Shown here in pieces: positions 1 through 6,849 of a DNA stretch of 24,208 nt. Position 1 is the stretch's first letter; each line of letters opens with the position of its first letter. The position numbers were made by a program, and so were the translations under genes. Source of the DNA: Candidatus Staskawiczbacteria bacterium RIFCSPHIGHO2_02_FULL_34_10 (GTDB taxonomy: Bacteria > Patescibacteriota > Minisyncoccia > Minisyncoccales > Staskawiczbacteraceae). The notes beneath the pieces are model-generated. The model did no database searches and was not told where the DNA came from. It saw nothing but the letters and a program-made list of their open reading frames with translations. The stretch is taken from NCBI GenBank assembly GCA_001821915.1, contig MHOR01000013.1:6182-30389 (forward strand). The letters are read 5' to 3'.

Positions 1-176
1 AACAACATAAAAAAGCAAGGGGATTGCTAAGAAGCATTTTACATAATTTAAATTATAAAATGTTTCAACAGAGCGTTTGGGTAACTCCATATGATGTTTC
101 AGATAAAACAGAAAGATTATTGCAATTATATTCACTTGATCAATATGTAAAAATATTTTTAATAGAAGAGCTATAA
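1..176 (+). CDS. C-terminal fragment of a PaaX/Cas2-like protein (5' end outside window)
   Basis: An open frame enters from the left edge (first whole codon at 3) and stops at TAA 174-176, giving about 57 residues. The text contains ARGLLRSILHNLNYKMFQQS followed by VWVTPYDV and ends LDQYVKIFLIEEL. This resembles the ferredoxin-like C-terminal part of PaaX-type regulators, which is Cas2-like and is often auto-labelled Cas2 in Patescibacteria: a helix with RxxLR-like spacing, then the Q(K/Q)SVWV strand and the PYD turn. Family members act as transcription regulators or, for true Cas2, as CRISPR adaptation nucleases. No CRISPR repeats are visible nearby, so the regulator reading is preferred. 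The N-terminal half cannot be judged. Confidence 0.6.
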   Translation, partial: QHKKARGLLRSILHNLNYKMFQQSVWVTPYDVSDKTERLLQLYSLDQYVKIFLIEEL

Positions 177-266
177 TAAACGTACATAGCAAATAAAAAA
201 CATTGATCAAATAATAATTAGTATTTGGTAAATATAAGATATTGACTAAATAGCGATTAATACTTA

Positions 267-304
267 CCTCGTGTAATTTTCAAAGCTTTGAAAATTACAC
301 GAGG
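267..304. repeat. 38-bp perfect palindrome
   Basis: The left half CCTCGTGTAATTTTCAAAG is followed immediately by its exact reverse complement, with no spacer. It lies in the 186-base gap between the PaaX-like gene and recG. No T-run follows on either strand, so it is not a standard intrinsic terminator. It could be a cruciform-forming site, an operator or a remnant of a palindromic repeat. Confidence 0.9.
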
Positions 305-362
305 ATGTAAATAAGATGCAAAAAAGAAAATATTTTTATATTTAAAATGTTAATATAAATTC

Positions 363-2528
363 ATGTTAGATTTATCAACTAAAATTGAAGAAGTTGCGCG
401 CATAGGCACGGCTTACCAGAAAAAGTTAAAAAAGTTTGGGATTAAAACAGTCCAAGATTTGCTTTTTTATTTTCCCAGCCGATATGATGACTTTTCAGAT
501 ATTATTCCTATTAAAAAGGTAAAAGTTGGATATACGGTTTGCGTACAAGGAAAAATACTCCAAATAGAAAGCACAAGAACCTTTAAAAAATTTATGAACA
601 TTACCGAAATTATTGTTGAAGATGAAACGGGCGCTATTAAAGCTTTATGGTTTAACCAGCCGTATTTGGCAAAAACACTAAAAGAAGATGACTTTATATG
701 CTTAGCAGGAAAAGTAAGCCTGGGGAAAGATGGCATGTATTTAAATAACCCCGCCTATGAAAGAATTAGTGAGGCGGTAGAAAACCAAAATTTAACCCAC
801 ACAGGAAGAATAGTTCCAGTATATGCTGAAACGCGAGGTTTAACTTCGCGCTGGCTAAGATTTATCATAAAACCACTTTTGGTAAATTTTTATCATAAAA
901 TACCAGAAATTCTCCCAGAAGAAATACTAAAAAAGTATAAATTTTTACCCATAAAAAAAGCGATTTGGCAGGCGCACTTTCCAGATTCTTTTGATTATGC
1001 AGATGCGGCAAAATCTAGATTTTCTTTTGAAGAACTCTTTTTGCTGCAATTATCGGTATTAAAAGAAAAGGCAAAACTAATACAAAATAAAGCTCCCGCC
1101 TGCCTTATGAATACCGCCTTAATGAAAGAATTTACTAAATCCTTGTCATTTGAATTAACCGATTCGCAAAAACAATGTAGTTGGCAAATACTAAAAGACT
1201 TAGAAAAAATAACCCCTATGTCGCGTCTTTTAGAAGGAGATGTTGGTTCTGGAAAAACTGTCGTAGCAACCATGGCCGCACTCAACACCGCAAAGTGCGG
1301 TTATCAAGTCGCTTTTATGGCGCCAACAGAAATTTTAGCCAACCAGCATTTTAAAGAAGTTACAAGACTTCTTGAAAGTTTTAATGTAAGAATAGGTTTT
1401 TTAACGGCTAAAGAAGGTCGCATCTTTAAGGATAAAGAAACATACAAAACCTCAAAACAAAGTCTATTAGAAGACCTTAAAAATGGACAAATTGATATTT
1501 TAATTGGGACTCACTCCTTAATACAAAAAGGAGTTGATTTTAAAAATCTAGCTTTGGTAATTGTTGATGAACAGCATCGTTTTGGCGTAGAGCAAAGAAA
1601 AAATCTTACCCATAATAATGCCCTATTCGCCCATTTACTTTCTATGACCGCAACTCCTATTCCAAGAACTCTAGCCTTAACTATTTATGGAGATTTAGAT
1701 TTATCACTCATAAAAGAAATGCCAAAAAATAGAAAAAAGGTAAAAACCTTAATTGTTGAGCCAAAAGACCGATCATCAGCTTATGAATTTATAAGAAAAG
1801 AAGCTCAAGAAGGAAAAGGTATTTTTGTAATATGCCCGAAGATTGAAGCAAGAGACAAGAAACAAGGGACAAAAGACAAAGAGGGGATGTATGGATCTTT
1901 TGTGCCAAAAAATTATAATCTAGGCTCTCTAGTCTTACAAGATGTTAAGGCAGTTAAAGAAGAATATGAAAAACTTTCTAATGAGGTTTTTCCGGACTTA
2001 AGAATAACTATGCTTCATGGAAAAATGAAGTCTAGTGAAAAAGAAAAAATAATGCAAGATTTTAAAAAGGGTGAAGTTGATATTTTAGTTTCTACTTCTG
2101 TAGTTGAAGTTGGGGTTGATATACCGCGAGCAACCGTAATGATGATTGAAGGAGCTGAAAGATTTGGATTAGCTCAATTGCACCAATTTCGCGGTAGAGT
2201 CGGCAGGTCAGACGCGCAATCATACTGTTTTTTATTTACTACATCACCAGACCATCTTAATAGAAAAAGACTAAAAGCATTAGTTGCTTCAAATAGCGGT
2301 TTTGAGTTAGCCCAAAAAGATTTAGAAATTAGGGGACCTGGCCAAGTTTATGGAACGCAACAATGGGGACTTCCAGATATAGCTATGCAAGGCCTTTCAA
2401 ATATATTTTTAGTTGAAAAAACCAGAGCTGCCGCAAAAGAACTATTAGAAAAAGATCCTGGACTCAAAATGTATCCTTTGCTAAAAGAGCGCCTTAAAAA
2501 CTTTGAACAAAGAATACACTTTGAATAA
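363..2528 (+). CDS. recG: ATP-dependent DNA helicase RecG
   Basis: 721 residues, close to the usual RecG length plus small insertions. RecG remodels stalled replication forks and branch-migrates Holliday junctions in the cytoplasm. The N-terminal wedge/OB region (about 1-250) precedes two helicase lobes. Walker A is GDVGSGKT (292-299), the DEAD-like box is DEQH (402-405), TATPIPRTLAL follows at about 430, VVEVGVDIP marks motif V, and QFRGRVGRS (608-616) is motif VI. The C-terminal RecG-type tail (GQVYGTQQWGLPDI) is present. The stretch around residues 496-515 (IEARDKKQGTKDKEG) is a lysine-rich insertion made of GACAAG-type repeats. There is no SD. A TAATAT hexamer at 351-356 lies 6 bases before the ATG and could be the -10 box of a leaderless transcript. 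The family call is secure. Confidence 0.97.
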   Translation: MLDLSTKIEEVARIGTAYQKKLKKFGIKTVQDLLFYFPSRYDDFSDIIPIKKVKVGYTVCVQGKILQIESTRTFKKFMNITEIIVEDETGAIKALWFNQPYLAKTLKEDDFICLAGKVSLGKDGMYLNNPAYERISEAVENQNLTHTGRIVPVYAETRGLTSRWLRFIIKPLLVNFYHKIPEILPEEILKKYKFLPIKKAIWQAHFPDSFDYADAAKSRFSFEELFLLQLSVLKEKAKLIQNKAPACLMNTALMKEFTKSLSFELTDSQKQCSWQILKDLEKITPMSRLLEGDVGSGKTVVATMAALNTAKCGYQVAFMAPTEILANQHFKEVTRLLESFNVRIGFLTAKEGRIFKDKETYKTSKQSLLEDLKNGQIDILIGTHSLIQKGVDFKNLALVIVDEQHRFGVEQRKNLTHNNALFAHLLSMTATPIPRTLALTIYGDLDLSLIKEMPKNRKKVKTLIVEPKDRSSAYEFIRKEAQEGKGIFVICPKIEARDKKQGTKDKEGMYGSFVPKNYNLGSLVLQDVKAVKEEYEKLSNEVFPDLRITMLHGKMKSSEKEKIMQDFKKGEVDILVSTSVVEVGVDIPRATVMMIEGAERFGLAQLHQFRGRVGRSDAQSYCFLFTTSPDHLNRKRLKALVASNSGFELAQKDLEIRGPGQVYGTQQWGLPDIAMQGLSNIFLVEKTRAAAKELLEKDPGLKMYPLLKERLKNFEQRIHFE
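1851..1880 (+). repeat. In-frame purine-rich GACAAG repeat in recG
   Basis: The coding strand reads AGAGACAAGAAACAAGGGAC and continues with AAAAGACAAA, encoding a charged loop in a region where RecG proteins are normally shorter. Related stretches occur in tsaD (4423-4450) and valS (8847-8878). Confidence 0.6.
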
Positions 2529-2530
2529 AT

Positions 2531-2566
2531 AAAAATTGCGACATTTGACGTCACAATTTTTATTTT
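2531..2566 (+). terminator. recG intrinsic terminator, probably bidirectional
   Basis: The hairpin AAAAATTGCGAC (2531-2542) pairs with GTCACAATTTTT (2550-2561) with one mismatch and a 7-base loop, followed by a T-rich run. It sits three bases after the recG stop and can also end the opposing glycosyltransferase transcript. Confidence 0.75.
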
Positions 2567-2570
2567 ACGT

Positions 2571-2613
2571 AACGTTTCGTATTCTATATTTCTATTTTTC
2601 TAACTTCTATTTT
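2571..2613. repeat. CGTATTCTA/TTCTATTTTCT-type dispersed repeat, copy 1
   Basis: A pyrimidine-rich stretch with TTTCGTATTCTATATTTCTA then CTTCTATTTTCTCAC overlaps the end of the glycosyltransferase gene. It resembles the stretches at 9044-9090 and 9866-9914. Confidence 0.55.
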
Positions 2614-4166
2614 CTCACTTTTTCTGTCACCCAAAAACCCATGTATTTTCCTAGCATTAAGTCAATCTGTGCATTTAACGCAGGGAACGAACCAAAAATA
2701 ATTAAAATTGCGGGCACAAATACCCATTGTAAAAAAATTAATATTCTTTTAAATCGACTGACTCCAACCGGAAGACGGGGCAGAAGCATTGTGCTTATTA
2801 CTGCAGAAACTAAAATGCCAGCTAAAGAAATTGTCATTATCTTACCAGTTAAAATCGGTAAATTAAAAGACAGCACCGTAAAATTGAATTTATTGCCACC
2901 TAAAAGTAATGGCAACCAACCTAAAGCAAAAAGCAAAAGAGCCGCTGTGGCCCACGACCAATAGCCATCAATTAATGTGTATAAATGAGAAACTTTTTTC
3001 CAAAAAGGTATTTTTTTATTATTCAAAAAACCAAAAAATACATACGGTATCTCAATACACCCCCATGCCCATCGTTTTTGTTGCTTATATTGATTTATAA
3101 CTGTTTTTAAAATACTTGGAGCATCAACTGCATCCATAGAAACTAAATAATAAATAGGCACCACTCTATAGTCTCCGTTATAGTAAAGGTATGCCCGCCA
3201 AAAAATTCTGCTATCATCACATACAACATTTGAAGGATATCCAACTTCAAAAAATACTTTTGCTGGGATAGCGTGAGAAGAATATGTAGTAAGTTTTTCT
3301 GATCTTTCTTGTTGAATCATCTGCCAAAAAGTATTTGAAGTGGAAACAACCCTAGAAAAAAAAGAAGAAGTCCAGATATTATTATTATATACAGGAATAG
3401 GTTGATAACTTGCTCTCATTGGATTTTTTTCTGTTAAATAATACCAAGTTAAACAAGCAAAATATTGTGGGTATACCTTTGTATCAATATCAAAAGTGGA
3501 TACTAAAATATTTTCATGAGGAATACCTAAAACATCAACCACTTTTTCTTTTACTATTCTTCCCGCATAAGCAACATTAGACCCCTTGCCAGCTATTTCA
3601 CCTTCAATATTATCTGGATGAACAACAGTTAAAAATTTAAAAAATTTACTACTATACTGTTGTTCTATTTTTTTTGCCAATTCCTTAAATTTATCTCCTG
3701 CTCTTTCTTCTATAGCTAAAACAATAATTAATTTTTCCTTTGGATAATCTGAATATAAAATAGATTCTAAGCTTTCTTTTATAATATTGTAGCCTTCTTT
3801 ATAGTGAGGTAAAATTACTAAGTGATAAACTTCTTTCCAATCAAACCTAAAAGAGCTAAAAGATGAAAAGTCTTTTAGTTTTTTTAACTTTTTTAACCAA
3901 TCTGTTTTCATATGACGCTTAACCTTAAAATATCCTATTATCTGATGTAAAGAAAAGTAAAAAATCCTGAATAAATAGTAAAAACAAAAACAGATTATAA
4001 AAATCGCTACCCATGAAGGCAATGCCCATGAAAAAATAAGAACTCCTATAAGAGTCCCAATACTCATAACACCTGGAATCATTTCAAGCAAGCGATATAA
4101 AATTCTTTCTTTACTATTTTTAATATCACTAGCTTTTGAAATTTCTAAATAATCCTTTTTTTCCAT
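2607..4166 (-). CDS. Membrane glycosyltransferase, GT2 / cellulose-synthase-like
   Basis: 519 residues. Such enzymes transfer a sugar from a nucleotide-sugar donor onto a growing polysaccharide or glycolipid at the inner face of the cytoplasmic membrane. Two membrane segments (about 33-48 and 51-72) precede the GT-A domain. That domain shows LVILPHYKEG (116-125), the donor-binding DxD in STFDIDTK (D226, D228), a DD pair at 317-318 and the QxxRW motif (QQKRW, 362-366). About four membrane segments follow (405-423, 430-450, 450-463, 474-493). This order matches processive GT2 enzymes of the BcsA/hyaluronan-synthase type. Acceptor and product cannot be read from sequence. No SD is seen before the ATG. 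It lies 64 bases downstream of tRNA-Glu on the same strand and may be read from the tRNA promoter. The stop is TAG. Confidence 0.88.
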   Translation of the reverse strand: MEKKDYLEISKASDIKNSKERILYRLLEMIPGVMSIGTLIGVLIFSWALPSWVAIFIICFCFYYLFRIFYFSLHQIIGYFKVKRHMKTDWLKKLKKLKDFSSFSSFRFDWKEVYHLVILPHYKEGYNIIKESLESILYSDYPKEKLIIVLAIEERAGDKFKELAKKIEQQYSSKFFKFLTVVHPDNIEGEIAGKGSNVAYAGRIVKEKVVDVLGIPHENILVSTFDIDTKVYPQYFACLTWYYLTEKNPMRASYQPIPVYNNNIWTSSFFSRVVSTSNTFWQMIQQERSEKLTTYSSHAIPAKVFFEVGYPSNVVCDDSRIFWRAYLYYNGDYRVVPIYYLVSMDAVDAPSILKTVINQYKQQKRWAWGCIEIPYVFFGFLNNKKIPFWKKVSHLYTLIDGYWSWATAALLLFALGWLPLLLGGNKFNFTVLSFNLPILTGKIMTISLAGILVSAVISTMLLPRLPVGVSRFKRILIFLQWVFVPAILIIFGSFPALNAQIDLMLGKYMGFWVTEKVRK

Positions 4167-4230
4167 ATTATCTATTAAAATAATTTCAGCTACGTTTAAA
4201 TTTTTATAAAATAAAAATTTATTACATGGG

Positions 4231-4305
4231 CGGTCCCACCGGGATTTGAACCCGGGTTACAAGAGTGAAAATCTTGTGTCCTAGACCAGACTAGACGATG
4301 GGACC
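4231..4305 (-). tRNA. tRNA-Glu (anticodon UUC)
   Basis: Read on the minus strand, the 75-base cloverleaf has acceptor arms GGTCCCA/TGGGACC and a T arm CCCGG-GTTCAAAT-CCCGG. The anticodon arm is CAAGA-TTTTCAC-TCTTG, placing TTC at the anticodon. The discriminator base is G. CCA is not encoded, so it must be added by a nucleotidyltransferase. Confidence 0.96.
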
Positions 4306-4317
4306 AATAATATTGAT

Positions 4318-4346
4318 ATTATGCTTCAAAAATTGAAAAAAATCAA
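4318..4346 (-). promoter_or_regulatory. Sigma70-type promoter for tRNA-Glu
   Basis: On the minus strand, TTGATT (4341-4346) and CATAAT (4318-4323) are separated by 17 bases. The tRNA 5' end lies 12 bases beyond the -10 box, as expected for a short leader. Confidence 0.7.
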
Positions 4347-4361
4347 GATTTCTTGTAAGAT
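4333..4361 (+). promoter_or_regulatory. Promoter placing the tsaD start codon at the transcript start
   Basis: TTGAAA (4333-4338), a 17-base spacer and TAAGAT (4356-4361). The ATG begins 6 bases after the -10 box, so transcription should start at or next to the A of ATG, giving a leaderless mRNA. It overlaps the divergent tRNA-Glu promoter. Confidence 0.6.
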
Positions 4362-4367
4362 TACGAT

Positions 4368-5627
4368 ATGAAAATACTTGCGATAGAAACATCTTGCGAT
4401 GATACTGGAATAGCAATAATAGAGATAAGCGATAAGAAACAAGAGACAAATTTTAAGGTTTTATCAAATATTGTTTCATCTCAAACAATCCACCAGCAAT
4501 ATGGTGGAGTTTTTCCCATGATGGCAAAACGTGAGCACCAAGCTAATTTAGTGCCTGTTTTAAAAGAAGCTTTGCAAAAAGCAAAGCTTCTGAAAATACA
4601 AAAAGGAACAAGTTCGGCTCCAGCCACAAAAATCAAAAATCAAAATGACAATGCAAAATTAAAAATTTTAGAAAAAATACTTAAAAAAGAAAGTGATCTT
4701 TATAAAAATCTAACTAAATTTTTGGAAAAATATAAAAAACCCTTCGACCACGATCAGGGTAAGCCAGTTATTGATGCTATTGCAGTCACTCATGGACCGG
4801 GATTAGAACCATGCTTATGGGTGGGAGTAAACTTTGCAAAAGCACTTTCCTATTTTTGGAAAATTCCAGTTATTCCTGTAAATCATATAGAAGCGCATAT
4901 ACTTGTTAATTGGTTAAAACCAATTAACGAAAATTCTAAACCCAAAATCAAAAACCCTAAACAAATCCAAAATCCAAAATCCAAAATCCAAAACTTATTT
5001 CCTGCCGTTTCTTTGGTGGTAAGTGGCGGTCACACTCAATTAATTTTGATGAAAAAAATTGGAAAGTATAAAATAATTGGAGAAACAAGAGATGATGCTG
5101 CCGGCGAATGTTTTGATAAAGCCGCCAAAATTTTAGGACTTGGTTATCCTGGTGGTCCCATTATTTCTGAAATTGCATTTAAGGCTAATAATCCTCCACA
5201 GCCCATAAAATTACCTAGGCCAATGATTAATTCTAAAGATTATGACTTTAGTTTTTCGGGACTAAAAACTGCAATTTTATACGCAGCTAAAGATAATGTA
5301 TTGACCGAAAAATATATAGAAGAAATGTGCACAGAAATTCAACAAGCTATTTTAGATGTTTTAATTAAAAAAACCATAAAAGCCGCAAAAGATTTTAAAG
5401 TAAAAACAATAATCTTGGGAGGTGGAGTTTCTGCGAATCAGGAATTAAGAAAACAGTTCGCTAGTAAATTGCAAATAGTAAATAGCCAAATAAATCTTTT
5501 AATTCCGCCAAAAGAGTTATCAACCGATAACGCGCTAATGATAGCAATCGCTGGGTACTTTCATAAAAACAAAAAAGCCTCCTGGAAAAACCTAGAGGCC
5601 AACGCGAATTTGAGAGTTGGGAAATAA
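4368..5627 (+). CDS. tsaD: tRNA N6-threonylcarbamoyladenosine synthase subunit TsaD
   Basis: 419 residues against about 340 in typical bacteria. TsaD, with TsaB and TsaE, transfers threonylcarbamoyl from TC-AMP to A37 of tRNAs reading ANN codons. Visible motifs are the N-terminal AIETSCDDT (5-13), the metal-binding HxxxH in NHIEAH (H173, H177), SGGHT (219-223), the D-rich GETRDDAAGE, GGGVSAN (351-357) and D387 in STDNALM. The excess length is in two lysine/asparagine-rich insertions: about 76-127, and about 188-210 between the HxxxH motif and SGGHT. Both are built from A-rich repeats also found elsewhere in the window. GPGLEP replaces the more usual GPGL-x-G. There is no SD, and the promoter places the transcript start at the ATG. 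TsaB and TsaE are not in the window. Confidence 0.97.
   Translation: MKILAIETSCDDTGIAIIEISDKKQETNFKVLSNIVSSQTIHQQYGGVFPMMAKREHQANLVPVLKEALQKAKLLKIQKGTSSAPATKIKNQNDNAKLKILEKILKKESDLYKNLTKFLEKYKKPFDHDQGKPVIDAIAVTHGPGLEPCLWVGVNFAKALSYFWKIPVIPVNHIEAHILVNWLKPINENSKPKIKNPKQIQNPKSKIQNLFPAVSLVVSGGHTQLILMKKIGKYKIIGETRDDAAGECFDKAAKILGLGYPGGPIISEIAFKANNPPQPIKLPRPMINSKDYDFSFSGLKTAILYAAKDNVLTEKYIEEMCTEIQQAILDVLIKKTIKAAKDFKVKTIILGGGVSANQELRKQFASKLQIVNSQINLLIPPKELSTDNALMIAIAGYFHKNKKASWKNLEANANLRVGK
4423..4450 (+). repeat. In-frame GATAAG/GACAA repeat in tsaD
   Basis: A purine-rich stretch encodes ISDKKQETN directly after the first strand of the protein. It resembles the GACAAG stretches in recG and valS. 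Confidence 0.5.
4565..4591 (+). repeat. 27-base in-frame palindrome in tsaD
   Basis: The arms AGAAGCTTTGC and GCAAAGCTTCT are perfect complements around an AAAAA loop. They encode EALQKAKLL, exactly where the first lineage-specific insertion of TsaD begins. Confidence 0.75.
4626..4670 (+). repeat. A-rich dispersed repeat inside tsaD, copy 1
   Basis: CAAAAATCAAAAATCAAAAT followed by GACAATGCAAAATTAAAAAT encodes KIKNQNDNAKLKI. The same kind of sequence occurs inside gyrA (15640-15695) and between genes at 15220-15260. Confidence 0.6.
4930..4992 (+). repeat. CCAAAAT tandem repeat inside tsaD, copy 2
   Basis: About four consecutive AATCCAA-type units encode an IQNPKSKIQN-type linker in the second insertion of TsaD. 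Confidence 0.65.
5577..5599 (-). terminator. Minus-strand hairpin with T-run inside the tsaD 3' end
   Basis: On the minus strand, GCCTCTAGG and CCAGGAGGC pair around TTTTT and are followed by six T residues (complement of 5571-5576). It would be a second stop for transcripts from the lipoprotein gene. It overlaps tsaD codons, so conservation of the protein could also explain part of it. Confidence 0.5.
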
Positions 5628-5689
5628 AGCTGTGCCTCTATAAACACTACAGTACGTATAGAAACACGATTTGTAAATAAGTAATGAAA

Positions 5690-5715
5690 AAGCCTCGCGA
5701 TTTCTCCCGAGGCTT
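5690..5715 (-). terminator. Intrinsic terminator of the lipoprotein gene
   Basis: On the minus strand, AAGCCTCG (5715-5708) pairs with CGAGGCTT (5697-5690), followed by a T-run. A second stem, AGTTTTGATTT with AAATCAAAACT (5716-5741), lies between the stop codon and this hairpin. Confidence 0.85.
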
Positions 5716-5741
5716 AGTTTTGATTTGTTGAAATCAAAACT

Positions 5742-6617
5742 TTATTTTTTTGCCAAAGAGCGAGGCGTAATAATTTCCAAATTCCTACCTGAATTAGGAA
5801 AAGGAATCGAGTTTTTTGATGGCGGTTCAACAGAGGCACTACCTAAACTATTTCTTTCCATAGAAAGTAGAGATTGGTAATGAAGAAACCACCTCTGAAA
5901 CAAAGCTATTCGCTCATTGTTTCTTTGAGAATAACCAACAGTTCCACTGTTGATACGCCGGTCGTTTTTGTCCTCTCTCACTAAACGAACGGTGATATTA
6001 GAGAGCTTCTTGTTAAACTCAACCCGCATCAGTTCAGAGTTCATATGACCCTTCTCCATTGAAGATTCTTCCTTCTTTGGAGTCACTCCTGGGAAACCTT
6101 TCTTATCTTTGTCTTTGGAAACCTCCTTTGGAGTCACTCCTGGGAAACCTTTCTTATCTTTGTCTTTGGAAACCTCCTTTTTTTCTTTCATGGTTTTTAG
6201 ATTTTTTTCAAGCTCCTCAAACTTCTTCTCGAATTCCTTCCGGACTTTTTCCAAAATATTCTTCTCTGCTTTTTCCAAAGCGTCTTTCTGTTGTTTGACG
6301 CCTTCTTGCTCTTTTTTAAGGACTTCTTGTTGCTTTTTCAGAGGCTCTTGAGCCTTATCGATGATTTTATCAATCATCTTTTCCAGAGCCTTCTGCTGTT
6401 TTTCAGCATCCTCTTGTTGCTTTTTCTTTTCATCCTTAATTTTGTCAAGTATCCTCTGTCCAAACTTCTCCAAATCCTCTTTCTGCTGTTTTGCTGCTTC
6501 TTCCTTTTTCTTTTCGACCGCCACCAACGCCTCATCAATCTTCACATCAACGCTCTTTGTGCAACCGGCATTGAAAAAAACCGCGCACACCATGAAAAAC
6601 ACCGTAAACTTGTTCAT
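5742..6617 (-). CDS. Coiled-coil lipoprotein of unknown function
   Basis: 291 residues from the ATG at 6617, chosen because AAGGAG lies just upstream. A 22-codon longer frame exists but has no SD. MNKFTVFFMVCAVFF then NAGC is a lipoprotein signal peptide with the lipobox cysteine at about residue 19. Residues about 30-150 are a highly charged K/E/Q-rich helix, strongly predicted as coiled coil, with recurring KKQQE-type units. Next comes a duplicated 17-residue segment containing KDKDKKGFPGVTP, then a non-repetitive C-terminal domain (about 190-291) with no family recognised. It is probably anchored to the outer face of the membrane. It has its own promoter, a 160-base leader with an inverted repeat, and a strong terminator, so it is a single-gene unit divergent from valS. 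Function unknown; a role as a spacer or tether at the cell surface is only a guess. Confidence 0.8.
   Translation of the reverse strand: MNKFTVFFMVCAVFFNAGCTKSVDVKIDEALVAVEKKKEEAAKQQKEDLEKFGQRILDKIKDEKKKQQEDAEKQQKALEKMIDKIIDKAQEPLKKQQEVLKKEQEGVKQQKDALEKAEKNILEKVRKEFEKKFEELEKNLKTMKEKKEVSKDKDKKGFPGVTPKEVSKDKDKKGFPGVTPKKEESSMEKGHMNSELMRVEFNKKLSNITVRLVREDKNDRRINSGTVGYSQRNNERIALFQRWFLHYQSLLSMERNSLGSASVEPPSKNSIPFPNSGRNLEIITPRSLAKK
6079..6180 (-). repeat. Two identical 51-bp tandem units in the lipoprotein gene
   Basis: Units 6079-6129 and 6130-6180 are identical base for base. Each encodes 17 residues containing KEVSKDKDKKGFPGVTP. Identity at synonymous sites implies a recent duplication. Confidence 0.95.
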
Positions 6618-6683
6618 CAAAAGCTCCTTGTGAGCAAGTATGTTATTTGCTATTTCAGAAAACCTGAAATCAACAAACAACAC

Positions 6684-6740
6684 TTACTTGTAGCCATTAA
6701 AATATTTAAATATTTACAATACTCTAATGGCTACAAGTAA
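6684..6740 (-). promoter_or_regulatory. Inverted repeat in the leader of the lipoprotein gene
   Basis: Arms TTACTTGTAGCCATTA (6684-6699) and TAATGGCTACAAGTAA (6725-6740) are perfect over 16 bases. The 25-base spacer contains another palindrome, AAATATTTAAATATTT (6700-6715). It lies downstream of the predicted lipoprotein transcription start, so it would fold in the 5' leader; it could also be an operator or mobile repeat. Confidence 0.75.
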
Positions 6741-6783
6741 TAATTTAAAATGTAAAAGAACTAAAAAATTTCACTATGTTTTA

Positions 6784-6812
6784 ATTGTATCATATACAAG
6801 AAACCTTGTCAA
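6784..6812 (-). promoter_or_regulatory. Consensus sigma70 promoter of the lipoprotein gene
   Basis: On the minus strand, TTGACA (6807-6812), a 17-base spacer and TACAAT (6784-6789). The start would be near 6777, leaving a leader of about 160 bases. Confidence 0.85.
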
Positions 6813-6814
6813 TA

Positions 6815-6843
6815 GTGACCCTAATTAAGAACTTTGATAAGAT
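6815..6843 (+). promoter_or_regulatory. Probable promoter placing the valS start codon at the transcript start
   Basis: GTGACC (6815-6820), 17 bases, TAAGAT (6838-6843), then 6 bases to the ATG. The block from the -10 box to the ATG closely matches tsaD: TAAGATTACGATATG in tsaD and TAAGATTGCTATATG here. Confidence 0.55.
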
Positions 6844-6849
6844 TGCTAT

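Noticed and set aside
1..176. Calling the left-edge fragment a genuine Cas2
   Set aside because: The similarity fits the Cas2-like domain of PaaX-type regulators equally well, and no CRISPR repeats or other cas genes are seen.
1276..1300. CCGCACT/AGTGCGG hairpin in recG as another inserted palindrome
   Set aside because: It lies in the conserved region after Walker A where RecG length is normal, so no insertion is implied; probably chance.
2536..2964. Open frame on the + strand opposite the glycosyltransferase end
   Set aside because: It lies antisense to the conserved C-terminal membrane part of the glycosyltransferase and has no recognisable protein features or SD.
6059..6740. Several overlapping + strand frames rich in Phe/Leu/Ser
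   Set aside because: They are the mirror of the Lys/Glu/Gln-rich coiled-coil lipoprotein; their hydrophobic look comes from reading TTC/CTT complements.
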